DNA from: Exiguobacterium aestuarii
GTDB lineage: Bacteria; Bacillota; Bacilli; Exiguobacteriales; Exiguobacteriaceae
Length of the DNA stretch: 64,000 nt
NCBI RefSeq assembly: GCF_020171655.1
Contig: NZ_JAIVAC010000003.1
Span: 62,001 to 126,000 of the forward strand
Direction of reading: 5' to 3'
Part shown: piece by piece, positions 1 through 7,531 of the stretch
Position numbering within the stretch: the first letter of the stretch is position 1
How the letters are laid out: the number at the start of each line of letters is the position of its first letter
Position numbers and translations under genes: made by a program
The notes under the pieces: model-generated
Told to the model about the DNA's origin: nothing
Seen by the model: only the letters and a program-made list of their open reading frames with translations
The model's database searches: none

Positions 1-383
1 AGTTGATCGCATTTGAAGACGGGACCATCCAGGTATATCATGCAGAATACAGCGATTACTTGACGATGCGCCAAGAAGAGGTTCGTCAAGTGAAGAAAGA
101 GAAAGAACCAAAAGAGAAAAAAGAACGGGCGAAGTCGGAAGTCGTGAAATTCACCTTCAAAGAACAGAAGGAATGGGACACGATTGAAGAAGACATCGCC
201 GCGCTTGAAGAACAGATTGAAGCACAAGAAGCGACGCTTGCGACCGCGGGCAGCGACCTCGGAAAAGTAAATGAATTGTACGCAACAATCGCCGAACTGA
301 AAGAATCACTCGATGCCAAGATGGAACGTTGGACGTACTTGTCTGAAATCGATGAACAGATACAAGCACAGAAAAAGGGCTGA
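1..383 (+). CDS. ABC-F ATPase, C-terminal part (truncated at window edge)
   Basis: Only the last ~126 residues are present; the open frame runs off the left edge. The visible part has the end of the second ATPase domain (FEDGTIQVY), a Lys/Glu-rich linker, and a helical coiled-coil tail with the segment FKEQKEWDTIEEDI and the closing MERWTYLSEIDEQI. That tail is typical of Uup/YfmR-type ABC-F proteins, soluble tandem ATPases that act on the ribosome rather than in transport. The ATP-binding motifs lie outside the window, so the subfamily is an inference. An intrinsic terminator follows about 35 bases after the stop. Confidence 0.8.
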   Translation, partial: LIAFEDGTIQVYHAEYSDYLTMRQEEVRQVKKEKEPKEKKERAKSEVVKFTFKEQKEWDTIEEDIAALEEQIEAQEATLATAGSDLGKVNELYATIAELKESLDAKMERWTYLSEIDEQIQAQKKG

Positions 384-417
384 TCTTCACATGAGGTAGC
401 CTCTCAAATAAAATGAA

Positions 418-467
418 AAGGAGGTGGATTTTCGGCGCGCGTTCCGGGAATCCACCTCTTTTTTTAT
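418..467 (+). terminator. Intrinsic terminator after ABC-F gene
   Basis: GAGGTGGATT (421-430) pairs with AATCCACCTC (449-458) and is followed by eight T. The A-rich left flank lets it also serve the convergent oxidoreductase gene. Confidence 0.85.
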
Positions 468-1396
468 TACTTCACTTTAATGACGATTTTCCCTTTGGCA
501 TGCCCTTCTTCTCCATAGTCATGAGCAAGTTTTGTGTCTTCTAAATCAAAGACACGGTCAATCACAGGTTTCAGTTCGCCTTTTTCAACAGCTTCCGCAA
601 TTTTTTTCAAGCGCTCCCCTGTCGGTTGCATGAAGACATACTCGGCGCGGGCATTTGCTTGTTTGGCTTCCTCTTGATTCGGTGGTGTGGAGATGGAGAC
701 GAGCATCCCATTTTCTTTCAGCATTCGATACAGTTTGCTCTGTCCGTCTCCTCCCATCGTATCGAATACGAAGTCAAGATCGCGGACTGTCTCTGATGGA
801 TCTTGTCGTTTATAGTCGATGACCTCGTCGGCCCCAAGTTCGCTGACCCAGTCCACGTTCGGCGTACTCGTTGACGTGACGACATACAATCCGTGTGCTT
901 TCGCAAGCTGGATGGCAACCGTTCCGACACCACCTGAACCAGCACCGATGAAGATTCGGTCACCCGGTTTCGCATCCATCACTTCGAACATGACTTGCCA
1001 TGCCGTATGCGCGACGAGCGGAAGTGACGCGGCCTCCTCGAAGCTCAATGAATTGGGTTTCTTGACGACGAGATGGGCATCGACCGCCACATATTCGGCA
1101 TATGTGCCTTGCCGCGCAATATCCGAACGGCTGAATACTTCATCGCCGACCTTAAGCTCGGTCACATTCGCCCCGACTTCTTTGATGACTCCCGATACAT
1201 CCCATCCGATGACCAGCGGCATATCGAAATGAAGCATTTCTTTTAAGTATCCTTCACGTAACTTCCAATCCACCGGGTTGACACTTGCGGCATGAACCTC
1301 AATCAATACGTCATCTGCACCGATTGTCGGTTGGTCAAGCTCCCCTACTTTGAATTCGTCTGACCCGCCATACTGTTCGATATATACTGCTTTCAT
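467..1396 (-). CDS. Zinc-independent quinone oxidoreductase-like MDR protein
   Basis: Medium-chain dehydrogenase/reductase of 309 residues, of the NADPH:quinone reductase type, which reduces quinones or enones in the cytosol. The N-terminal GroES-like fold is followed by a Rossmann domain with GAGSGGVG at residues 151-158. No structural-zinc cysteine cluster is present, which argues against a classical alcohol dehydrogenase. A start nine codons upstream is open, but AAAGGAGG sits seven bases before the ATG chosen here (MKAVYIEQYGG). The gene stands alone between two terminators. The substrate cannot be told from sequence. Confidence 0.85.
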   Translation of the reverse strand: MKAVYIEQYGGSDEFKVGELDQPTIGADDVLIEVHAASVNPVDWKLREGYLKEMLHFDMPLVIGWDVSGVIKEVGANVTELKVGDEVFSRSDIARQGTYAEYVAVDAHLVVKKPNSLSFEEAASLPLVAHTAWQVMFEVMDAKPGDRIFIGAGSGGVGTVAIQLAKAHGLYVVTSTSTPNVDWVSELGADEVIDYKRQDPSETVRDLDFVFDTMGGDGQSKLYRMLKENGMLVSISTPPNQEEAKQANARAEYVFMQPTGERLKKIAEAVEKGELKPVIDRVFDLEDTKLAHDYGEEGHAKGKIVIKVK

Positions 1397-1457
1397 CCCA
1401 TCGTCCTCCTTTGAATGATTCACCTTTATTGGGTTCCCATTTTAGTCGCATCACAAA

Positions 1458-1492
1458 CGAAAAAGCACACCGCCCGTTAGGCGATGTGCTTA
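1458..1492 (-). terminator. Terminator at end of lia/GNAT operon
   Basis: On the minus strand AAGCACATCGCC pairs with GGGCGGTGTGCTT across a short loop and runs into TTTCG. It sits at the stop codon of the acetyltransferase gene. Confidence 0.75.
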
Positions 1493-2029
1493 GATTGACT
1501 GATGTGTTATATAGCTATAGATATAGACGTCATGGGCTTGTCCCCGCTGACGCATGTAATTATGTAGTCGACCTTCTTGAACGAATCCATTCTTCTCAAG
1601 CATGCGTTGCGACGCGAGATTGTCGATATAGACAATGGCACCGACACGTTCAATCTCACATGTCTCGGCAAACTGTAGGGCCGCATGGAGGGCTTCGGTC
1701 GCAAAACCCGAACGCCAATATTCTGGTCTGAGTTCATAACCGATTTCGGCGCGACGGTGTGACGGCGCCCGATTGTGAAAACCGATTGTTCCAATTAACG
1801 CTTTTGATTCTCGATGTTCAATCGCAAAACGGATGATTGCCCCCGTCTCAATTTGGGTGAGCATATGGGTAAGCATCTGCTCCGTCTCTTCAAGCGTTTG
1901 ATGCGGCTCCATCCCATAATGCTGGAGCACGCGTTCATTTGAAAAAATGGCGAATACGTGTGGACGATCCTCCATTTGAAGGGGGCGCAGTCGAAGACGT
2001 TCCGTTTCAATCACCGGGAGCCGATTCAT
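1490..2029 (-). CDS. GNAT acetyltransferase, RimJ/RimL type
   Basis: A 179-residue GNAT protein that should use acetyl-CoA to acetylate a protein N-terminus or small amine. The opening IETERLRLRPLQMED, the central EIGYELRPEYWRSGFATEA (acetyl-CoA pyrophosphate loop) and the closing NLASQRMLEKNGFVQEG are the family landmarks. Its ATG overlaps the stop of liaR as ATGA, so it is the last gene of the lia operon and translation is probably coupled. The B. subtilis lia operon has no such gene at this place. The substrate is unknown. Confidence 0.85.
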   Translation of the reverse strand: MNRLPVIETERLRLRPLQMEDRPHVFAIFSNERVLQHYGMEPHQTLEETEQMLTHMLTQIETGAIIRFAIEHRESKALIGTIGFHNRAPSHRRAEIGYELRPEYWRSGFATEALHAALQFAETCEIERVGAIVYIDNLASQRMLEKNGFVQEGRLHNYMRQRGQAHDVYIYSYITHQSI

Positions 2030-2661
2030 CCTTTACTCACCAGATTATGTTGAAACGCATACACGACAGCTTGTGTTCGGTCATAGACATCAAGTTTCGT
2101 CAAGATGTTCGAGACGTGCGTCTTCACCGTCTTCAGTGAAATAAACAATTCGTCCGCAATGACTTGATTCGACTTCCCTTCTGCCATGAGTTGCAAAATT
2201 TCTCGTTCACGTGCAGTCAAGCTCTCATGGAGGGTCATCTCCGGGTGACGTAGACGTTCGAGCATCTTTCCTGTCACTTGGGCAGCCATAACGGGGTTGC
2301 CGGCAGCCGTCTGACGAATCGCGTCGGCAATTTCATTGGCGTTTGCCGTCTTGAGCACATAGCTCATCGCGCCGGCTTCAATGACCGGGTATACTTTCTC
2401 GTCATCCAAGAAACTCGTCACGACTAGAATCTTAGCCTCTTTCCAGCTTGCTTTGATTCGTTTCGTCGATTCAACCCCATCCACAGGTTCCATGACTAAG
2501 TCCATGAGAACGACGTCCGGTTTTTCCGCAATCGCAAGCTCCGCTCCCGTTGCGCCGTCCGATGCCTCACCGACGACTTCAATGTCCGGTTGTGTCGATA
2601 AAAAGGCAGACACGCCCGCTCGGACCATTTCATGATCATCAATTAATACAACTCGAATCAT
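2026..2661 (-). CDS. liaR: Response regulator LiaR
   Basis: A 212-residue NarL/LuxR-type response regulator: receiver domain with the acidic pair DD near residue 8 and phosphoacceptor Asp54 (VVLMDLVMEP), then a LuxR helix-turn-helix (LTAREREILQLMAEGKSNQVIADELFIS). The next genes encode LiaS and LiaF, which identifies it as LiaR, the regulator of the cell-envelope stress response to lipid-II-binding antibiotics. GGAGGGG stands seven bases before the second of two adjacent ATG codons, so I use that one. The start is essentially fused to the liaS stop. Its likely target is the palindrome at 5588-5605. Confidence 0.92.
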   Translation of the reverse strand: MIRVVLIDDHEMVRAGVSAFLSTQPDIEVVGEASDGATGAELAIAEKPDVVLMDLVMEPVDGVESTKRIKASWKEAKILVVTSFLDDEKVYPVIEAGAMSYVLKTANANEIADAIRQTAAGNPVMAAQVTGKMLERLRHPEMTLHESLTAREREILQLMAEGKSNQVIADELFISLKTVKTHVSNILTKLDVYDRTQAVVYAFQHNLVSKG

Positions 2662-2663
2662 CA

Positions 2664-3686
2664 TTACCCCTCCACTTGTTGTTTCACACGTACTTCGATT
2701 TGTGTTCCGACATTCGGCACACTGACCAATCGCAACGTTCCACCGACTTCCGCCGTGCGCTCTCTTATCGATTGTAATCCATATGAGGCGACTTGTGTAT
2801 CGTCCACGTTAAATCCGATTCCGTCATCGTTGATCTTTAAAATAACCGTCTGTTGCACGGTTCGCATCTCAATTTCTAGGCGAGTCGCCTTCGCATGCCG
2901 CAACGTGTTACTGATCGCCTCTTGGACGATGCGGAACAGTTCGTTTTCGGTGTGCCGTGATAGCTTCACTTCTTCTAGACGCCAGACGAGTTCAGTCGAC
3001 TGTTTACGCGACAGTTCTTCTAATAGGCGTTCGATCCCGGTTTTTAACGTCATGCCCTCTAATTCCACCGGTCGCAGTTGTAGGAGTAACGAGCGCATCT
3101 CTGCCTGTGCCGTTTGGGCCATGAGCTCCACTTGCTCCATTTGTTTACTCGCTAATTCCGGTTTCGTTTGCATCGTCTGTTTGACCGCAGTCGTCATCAT
3201 CGAAATGGCGTAAAGCTGTTGACTCACGGAGTCGTGCAGTTCGCGAGCGACGCGACGTCTTTCTTCGACGACCGCTTCACTACGCGCCTCTTCGACACTG
3301 ACCGGGCGTTCGCCAACTCGTTTCGCCATTTCAATCATCTCTTGACGTTGTTTTGAGACGCGAACGATTCGTTCGAGCGTGTCTCGGTAAGGAGACAACG
3401 GTCGGAACGTGATCTCTTTTTGGTTCTCTAGTTTCCAAAGGGCGTTCGCGACCTCTCGAAAGTCTCGACGTAAGTAAAAGTATGATGCGACTCCAAAGAT
3501 ACTGCCAATCAAAACGGCAATCACCAAAATGGACACACCGAAAGGCAACCCTTCTTCACGCGAAAATAAGTCGCTCAGTGAAGTCGAGTCACCTATGAGA
3601 AACGCTACTGTAATCAAGAAAGCCGTCAAGAGGCTACTGAACAATTGATGCCAGACGACCGTTCGTGGATAAGAATCCTTTTTCAT
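2664..3686 (-). CDS. liaS: Sensor histidine kinase LiaS
   Basis: A 340-residue membrane kinase with two N-terminal transmembrane helices (about 15-31 and 50-72) and only a short extracytoplasmic loop, as in intramembrane-sensing kinases. The HisKA_3 motif RRRVARELHDSVSQQL places the phosphorylated His near residue 151, and the ATPase domain carries NTLRHA and NDDGIGF. It phosphorylates LiaR and is held in check by LiaF. Its ATG overlaps the liaF stop (ATGA), and the liaR start follows directly, giving tight coupling of liaF, liaS and liaR. Confidence 0.92.
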   Translation of the reverse strand: MKKDSYPRTVVWHQLFSSLLTAFLITVAFLIGDSTSLSDLFSREEGLPFGVSILVIAVLIGSIFGVASYFYLRRDFREVANALWKLENQKEITFRPLSPYRDTLERIVRVSKQRQEMIEMAKRVGERPVSVEEARSEAVVEERRRVARELHDSVSQQLYAISMMTTAVKQTMQTKPELASKQMEQVELMAQTAQAEMRSLLLQLRPVELEGMTLKTGIERLLEELSRKQSTELVWRLEEVKLSRHTENELFRIVQEAISNTLRHAKATRLEIEMRTVQQTVILKINDDGIGFNVDDTQVASYGLQSIRERTAEVGGTLRLVSVPNVGTQIEVRVKQQVEG

Positions 3687-4372
3687 ACCGTCATCACCTC
3701 AACACTTCCGCTCATGAGCACGATATGAATCCGAACTTTCCGCGTAGCCTGGACATAATCATCAGACGCCGTATAGAAGCGACGGTTAAAAACCGGTGAA
3801 TAGTTCGAATCATCAACTTGGACTTTCCCAAATCCAATCGACGCATCAATCGAATAATCATAACCAGCCGGAATGAGGATACGGATGTCTCCCGCAAGTC
3901 CATTTAGGAGCAAGAACGTCTCCCCTTCAGGAATGATGGCTTGTGATAGATCCATCTCAACATCACGTAGCAAAAAGAACTCATTCGTATCGCGTAACAC
4001 ATAGTGTCCCGATTCTTTCATACCGAACGAGAAGGCTTGTTCCTGACGAAGCGGCGTCCGAATTTTTGATTCGACCGGTCGATTCTTATAGAGTCGGTAC
4101 CCAAAAAGCAACAACAGACCCGAGAGCACAAACCCAAACGCGGCTGACGAGAAGATCAAGCCAATCAAGAGAATGCCTCCGATGGCGTAAAAGATATAGC
4201 TGGCCGACTGTTTGCCCCGACGACTGAAGCGTCTTCCAATATAAAGAAGAAGCAATGGGAGGATCATGCTGAATAAGACGCTATTCCCACCCGTCACGAT
4301 GTCGATAAAGAGTCCAACTGAAAATAAAATAATCATGAATCCAATGATTTGACGTGTGTTCCAACGTTCCAT
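3683..4372 (-). CDS. liaF: LiaF, membrane inhibitor of LiaRS
   Basis: A 229-residue protein with about four N-terminal membrane helices and a C-terminal beta-rich cytoplasmic domain ending HIVLMSGSVEVMTV, the LiaF C-terminal fold. In Bacillales LiaF keeps LiaS inactive without envelope stress. AAGGGGG lies seven bases before the ATG of MERWNTRQ; two ATG codons further upstream overlap or precede that site and are less likely. It is separated from liaH by a hairpin terminator, and overlaps liaS by four bases. Confidence 0.88.
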   Translation of the reverse strand: MERWNTRQIIGFMIILFSVGLFIDIVTGGNSVLFSMILPLLLLYIGRRFSRRGKQSASYIFYAIGGILLIGLIFSSAAFGFVLSGLLLLFGYRLYKNRPVESKIRTPLRQEQAFSFGMKESGHYVLRDTNEFFLLRDVEMDLSQAIIPEGETFLLLNGLAGDIRILIPAGYDYSIDASIGFGKVQVDDSNYSPVFNRRFYTASDDYVQATRKVRIHIVLMSGSVEVMTV

Positions 4373-4404
4373 GTTCATTCCCCCTTTCTGTTCATATGTA
4401 TGAA

Positions 4405-4438
4405 GCAAAGAAAGCGATGACCTTGTTCAGGTCATCGC
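4405..4438 (-). terminator. Partial terminator between liaH and liaF
   Basis: GCGATGACCT pairs with AGGTCATCGC over a five-base loop, followed on the minus strand by TTTCTTTG. The broken T tract suggests incomplete termination, letting liaIH be made in excess over liaFSR. Confidence 0.7.
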
Positions 4439-4450
4439 CGAACCGTCACC

Positions 4451-5095
4451 TCACTCTTGTTTAAAGCGACGCTCCAGTTCTTTTAGTTTTGCTTCAAAAT
4501 CATCTTCATCTGCTTGCGTGTCTTTCTTCTCTTCAACAGGTTGTTCTTTCTTCTCTTCCTCGGTAAACGGATGAGACTGCGACGTGTTTTGACCGAAGAT
4601 TTGGTCAAGTGCCCCTTTTAGAAGGTCTAAATTTTCACGCATCGCAAATTCATATCGTTTGTTTTGCATTTCATCGAGCTTGAGTTTCATCTCGAGTGCA
4701 CGACGCTCTAGCGCATCCAATTCACGCTCTCCTTCATCAATCAACCCTTCGAAATAACGATACTGTTCTCCGTAGTGTTTTGACTCAAGAGCTGCACGTT
4801 CTGCCAACTTCTCTTCACCAGCCTGCTTCGCCAGTTCTGTCTGTTCATATCGTTTATCTGCCATCTTTTTGGCATCATCACGCTTTTCAGCAAGCTCTGC
4901 AAGTAGTGTGCGTTGACGTTCGACGAGACGCTCAACCGATAACGCTTCTTTCTCCGCTCCACGGATATGACGGTTCAATTCCGCTTCTCCACTCGAACGT
5001 GGCATCTCTTTATCTTGATACTTCTTCACTTCTTTTGAAATCTCTTTCGTCAATTCATTCGCTAGTTCACGAAACTGATCAAACGGTGTCTTCAT
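4451..5095 (-). CDS. liaH: PspA/IM30-family protein LiaH
   Basis: A 214-residue, almost wholly coiled-coil protein rich in Lys, Glu and Arg (for example RHIRGAEKEALSVERLVERQ), with an acidic tail after residue 170. This is the PspA/IM30 (phage-shock) architecture and, beside liaI and liaF, is LiaH. LiaH forms large rings that are recruited to the membrane by LiaI under envelope stress. The start is preceded by AAGGAGGA. No signal peptide or membrane helix is seen, as expected for a peripheral protein. Confidence 0.9.
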   Translation of the reverse strand: MKTPFDQFRELANELTKEISKEVKKYQDKEMPRSSGEAELNRHIRGAEKEALSVERLVERQRTLLAELAEKRDDAKKMADKRYEQTELAKQAGEEKLAERAALESKHYGEQYRYFEGLIDEGERELDALERRALEMKLKLDEMQNKRYEFAMRENLDLLKGALDQIFGQNTSQSHPFTEEEKKEQPVEEKKDTQADEDDFEAKLKELERRFKQE

Positions 5096-5117
5096 GGTGA
5101 ATCCTCCTTATGAAATC

Positions 5118-5507
5118 TTAACGACGATTAACAAATTTTTGCCACACTTGATCGAACTGTTGGAAGCTGCTACGGCTAGCACGCGTTCCGTCGGCATTTA
5201 AAATCTCGACTTCCGGGTCGCGTTTCACACCTGTATACATCATATACCCTTTAAACAACAACCACGCGACAATGATTCCGACGAGCGCCCAAATGTTTGA
5301 GAGCATCGTCCCAATCCCGATGACGGCAAGGATCCCGAAACCAACTTTAGCACCGATGTGTGTCACAGCCTGAAAACGGACTCCAGCCCAAAGCGTCAAG
5401 AGCGCTCCTAATCCGAATAAAATCATATTCGGTAAAGAACCGATCAACACGAGCACTAGAGCGATCGCGGCTACGATGAACAACACCTTTTTCACTTGGT
5501 GATTCAT
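5118..5507 (-). CDS. liaI: LiaI-like membrane anchor
   Basis: A 129-residue protein with three or four hydrophobic helices in its first 95 residues and a short hydrophilic tail. It is the first gene of the operon and lies 22 bases before liaH, the place of LiaI, the membrane anchor for LiaH. AAGGAGGG is placed correctly before the ATG. The assignment rests on position and topology more than on sequence motifs. A palindrome about 62 bases upstream of a candidate transcription start probably binds LiaR. Confidence 0.78.
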   Translation of the reverse strand: MNHQVKKVLFIVAAIALVLVLIGSLPNMILFGLGALLTLWAGVRFQAVTHIGAKVGFGILAVIGIGTMLSNIWALVGIIVAWLLFKGYMMYTGVKRDPEVEILNADGTRASRSSFQQFDQVWQKFVNRR

Positions 5508-5587
5508 CTGTCATCCCTCCTTGTTAAGTACACTCTTATCATAATACGTTATTTTGTATAGGTCGACGAGCGGAAGGCTTGTTTCGC

Positions 5588-5605
5588 CTCGGTCTTTAGA
5601 CTGAG
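5588..5605. promoter_or_regulatory. Candidate LiaR box between liaI and the rsgA leader
   Basis: CTCGGTCTTTAGACTGAG is an 18-bp inverted repeat with one mismatch. For liaI a likely -10 is TATTAT (complement of 5541-5546) with a poor -35, so the box is centred near -62, fitting an activator. It also ends only three bases before the -35 of the rsgA promoter on the other strand. The match to known LiaR sites was not computed. Confidence 0.6.
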
Positions 5606-5608
5606 ATG

Positions 5609-5636
5609 TTACCGTTTCCAATAACTGTGGTACACT
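5609..5636 (+). promoter_or_regulatory. Promoter of the rsgA leader transcript
   Basis: TTACCG and TACACT with a 16-base spacer; predicted start of transcription near 5643, about 26 bases before the leader ORF. Confidence 0.55.
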
Positions 5637-5668
5637 GATGCTATCGAACAATGAAAGGATGATGTTTT

Positions 5669-5737
5669 ATGAGCAACATGATGCATGCACGTCACCAAAT
5701 GTCAGCGAATCGGAGGGCTGTCGTCCTCCATCATTAA
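5669..5737 (+). CDS. Leader peptide upstream of rsgA (22 codons)
   Basis: An ORF of 22 codons with its own ribosome site (AAAGGAT, about 10 bases before the ATG). It reads MSNMMHARHQMSANRRAVVL followed by two His. Its TAA overlaps the AAAAGGAGG ribosome site of rsgA. The 3' half of the ORF forms a hairpin that competes with one hiding the rsgA ribosome site (next entry). The layout is that of leader peptides that control downstream genes by ribosome position, as in erm or cat attenuation. No known stalling motif is recognised, and translation has not been shown. Confidence 0.55.
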   Translation: MSNMMHARHQMSANRRAVVLHH

Positions 5738-5745
5738 AAGGAGGA
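5712..5745 (+). promoter_or_regulatory. Two mutually exclusive hairpins controlling the rsgA ribosome site
   Basis: GGAGGGC (5712-5718) can pair with GTCCTCC (5723-5729) over a TGTC loop. Alternatively TCCTCC (5724-5729) can pair with GGAGGA (5740-5745), which is the ribosome site of rsgA. The first fold leaves rsgA open, the second closes it. A ribosome paused on the first strand would favour the closed form; one at the leader stop would disturb both. Confidence 0.6.
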
Positions 5746-5752
5746 TTCTAAT

Positions 5753-6718
5753 TTGTTTCAACAAACTGAAACGGGACGTGTCACGGCACAGTTCCAACAT
5801 CTTTATACTGTATCAATCGGAGAAAACGCCTACATGTGCGGGGTTTCCGGAAAATTTCGACATGAGGCGACGAGCGAACGGGATTACCCGGTCATCGGCG
5901 ATTATGTCACGATTCAAGTTCGCGAGCATGGTCAAGGTACGATTCACCATCTCCTTGAGCGTCGGACCGTTCTATCACGAGCGGCCGCCGGCAACGAGAC
6001 GCGTGAACAATTGATCTGTGCGAACGTCGACTACGTCTTGATCACGATGGCATGCGGACACGACTTCAACATCCGCCGCCTTGAGCGCTATACGCTAGCT
6101 GCGTGGGACACCGGGGCCATCCCCATCATCGTCCTGACAAAGACCGACCAAGTCGAATCCGTCGAGACACTGCTCGAAGACATTGAGCTAAACGCACCTG
6201 GAATTCAAGTATTTCCTGTCAGTGCTGTGACGGGAGAAGGGGTTGCTGAACTTCGTCAGGCGTTACCGAGTGAAAGTACGATTGCCTTCGTCGGTTCGTC
6301 CGGAGTCGGGAAATCTACGCTGACGAACGCCCTAGCCCACGAGACACTTGCCATCACGCAAGCTGTCCGGACGCAGGACGAGCGCGGCAAACATACGACG
6401 ACACATCGCGAACTGTTCCGAATCGATGACTTATACGTCATCGACACACCAGGGATGCGCGAGTTCGGACTATGGGAAGGAAGCGAGCATCTCGATGAGA
6501 CGTTCCGTGACATCGAAGCGCTTGCCGAGACTTGCCGCTTCCGCGACTGCTCACATCAGAAAGAACCGGGCTGCGCCGTCCAAGAAGCGCTAACGAACGG
6601 TACGTTAGATGCGAAACGCTATGCCAGCTTCGTCAAACTAGAACGGGAACTTCTCTATATGGAGAAGAAACAGGCAGAGCACGCCCGCGTCTTAGAAAAG
6701 AAGAAAAAGCGAGTATAA
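5753..6718 (+). CDS. rsgA: RsgA-type circularly permuted GTPase
   Basis: A 321-residue small-subunit assembly GTPase: N-terminal OB-like domain, then permuted G motifs in the order G4 (TKTD), G1 (GSSGVGKST) and G3 (DTPGMRE), and a C-terminal zinc site of the form C-x5-C-x-H-x5-C (CRFRDCSHQKEPGC). RsgA frees the 30S subunit of late assembly factors. The start is TTG, with AAAAGGAGG eight bases before it. The divergent N-terminus and the location beside lia, not in the usual fmt/prkC cluster, suggest it may be a second paralogue; the rest of the genome is needed to decide. The leader ORF before it suggests control by ribosome state. Confidence 0.88.
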   Translation: MFQQTETGRVTAQFQHLYTVSIGENAYMCGVSGKFRHEATSERDYPVIGDYVTIQVREHGQGTIHHLLERRTVLSRAAAGNETREQLICANVDYVLITMACGHDFNIRRLERYTLAAWDTGAIPIIVLTKTDQVESVETLLEDIELNAPGIQVFPVSAVTGEGVAELRQALPSESTIAFVGSSGVGKSTLTNALAHETLAITQAVRTQDERGKHTTTHRELFRIDDLYVIDTPGMREFGLWEGSEHLDETFRDIEALAETCRFRDCSHQKEPGCAVQEALTNGTLDAKRYASFVKLERELLYMEKKQAEHARVLEKKKKRV

Positions 6719-6723
6719 CGTCA

Positions 6724-6762
6724 AACAAGCGCAGACCACACCGGTCTGCGCTTGTTTTTTAT
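6724..6762 (+). terminator. Terminator after rsgA
   Basis: CAAGCGCAGACC pairs with GGTCTGCGCTTG, followed by TTTTTT. Shared with the convergent pflA. Confidence 0.88.
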
Positions 6763-7475
6763 ACAGTTCCCTGTAAGATTCCTTCCGCCCATTCGACTTC
6801 ATCAGACGTCGGGGGTTTTGTTCCTTTGAGCGGATAATCGAGTCCGAGCGCCTCCCATTTATAGACGCCCATCTCATGGTAAGGCAGAATCTCGACTTTC
6901 TCGACATGGTCTAGTTTTTGAATGAACGCGGCGGTGCGACGAAGCGCCCCTTCTTCAAGCGTCCATCCAGGTACGAGGACGTGGCGAATCCACATTTTCG
7001 TTCCGCGCTCGGAAAGGTGTTCGGCAAGCGCGAGCGTGTTGGCATTGCTACGTCCCGTCAATTTTTTACACATGTCGTCGTCGATATGCTTGATATCGAG
7101 TAAGACGAGATCGGTGTGATCTAAAATCGCATCCAAGTTAGGAGGACGGAGCGCACCGGACGTATCGAGTGTCGTATGGAGCCCATGCTTTTTCGCTTCA
7201 CGCAGCAGTGCCTCTAAAAATTCAGGTTGCGCGAGTGGGTCACCACCTGAGATGGTGATGCCGCCGTTCGATGCCTCCATGAACGGTCGGTAACTGAGCG
7301 CTTCTTGAATGACGTCTTCAGCCGAGCGGTGGTTATTCTTTTTGAAATCCCACGTGTCCGCGTTATGGCAATAGAGGCAACGTAACGCACAACCTTGTAA
7401 AAAGACGATGAAGCGAATACCAGGGCCGTCAACTGTTCCGAATGATTCGACCGAATGTACATATCCCATTGTCAT
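6759..7475 (-). CDS. pflA: Pyruvate formate-lyase activating enzyme
   Basis: A 238-residue radical SAM protein that installs the glycyl radical on PflB. The cluster-binding motif is C-x3-C-x2-C at Cys29, Cys33 and Cys36 (GCALRCLYCHNADTW), followed by the SAM-binding GGITISGGDP. Length and order match PflA. AGGAGG lies eight bases before the first ATG. It is 56 bases downstream of pflB with a hairpin between them, so both are probably one transcript with less of the activase made. It needs low oxygen and reduced flavodoxin or ferredoxin. Confidence 0.95.
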   Translation of the reverse strand: MTMGYVHSVESFGTVDGPGIRFIVFLQGCALRCLYCHNADTWDFKKNNHRSAEDVIQEALSYRPFMEASNGGITISGGDPLAQPEFLEALLREAKKHGLHTTLDTSGALRPPNLDAILDHTDLVLLDIKHIDDDMCKKLTGRSNANTLALAEHLSERGTKMWIRHVLVPGWTLEEGALRRTAAFIQKLDHVEKVEILPYHEMGVYKWEALGLDYPLKGTKPPTSDEVEWAEGILQGTV

Positions 7476-7497
7476 CGAAATGACCTCCTAACGAATG

Positions 7498-7521
7498 AGC
7501 GGCCCTCCGTGGAAGGCCGCT
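7498..7521 (-). other. Hairpin between pflB and pflA
   Basis: AGCGGCC pairs with GGCCGCT on the minus strand with no T tract after it. It is more likely an RNA-stability or processing element than a terminator. Confidence 0.6.
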
Positions 7522-7531
7522 AAGCCTTTAC

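Noticed and set aside
4696..5100. 134-codon plus-strand frame over liaH
   Set aside because: Antisense shadow of the coiled-coil gene liaH; no ribosome site.
7498..7521. Terminator between pflB and pflA
   Set aside because: The stem is good but no T tract follows, so termination is not expected; listed as a hairpin.
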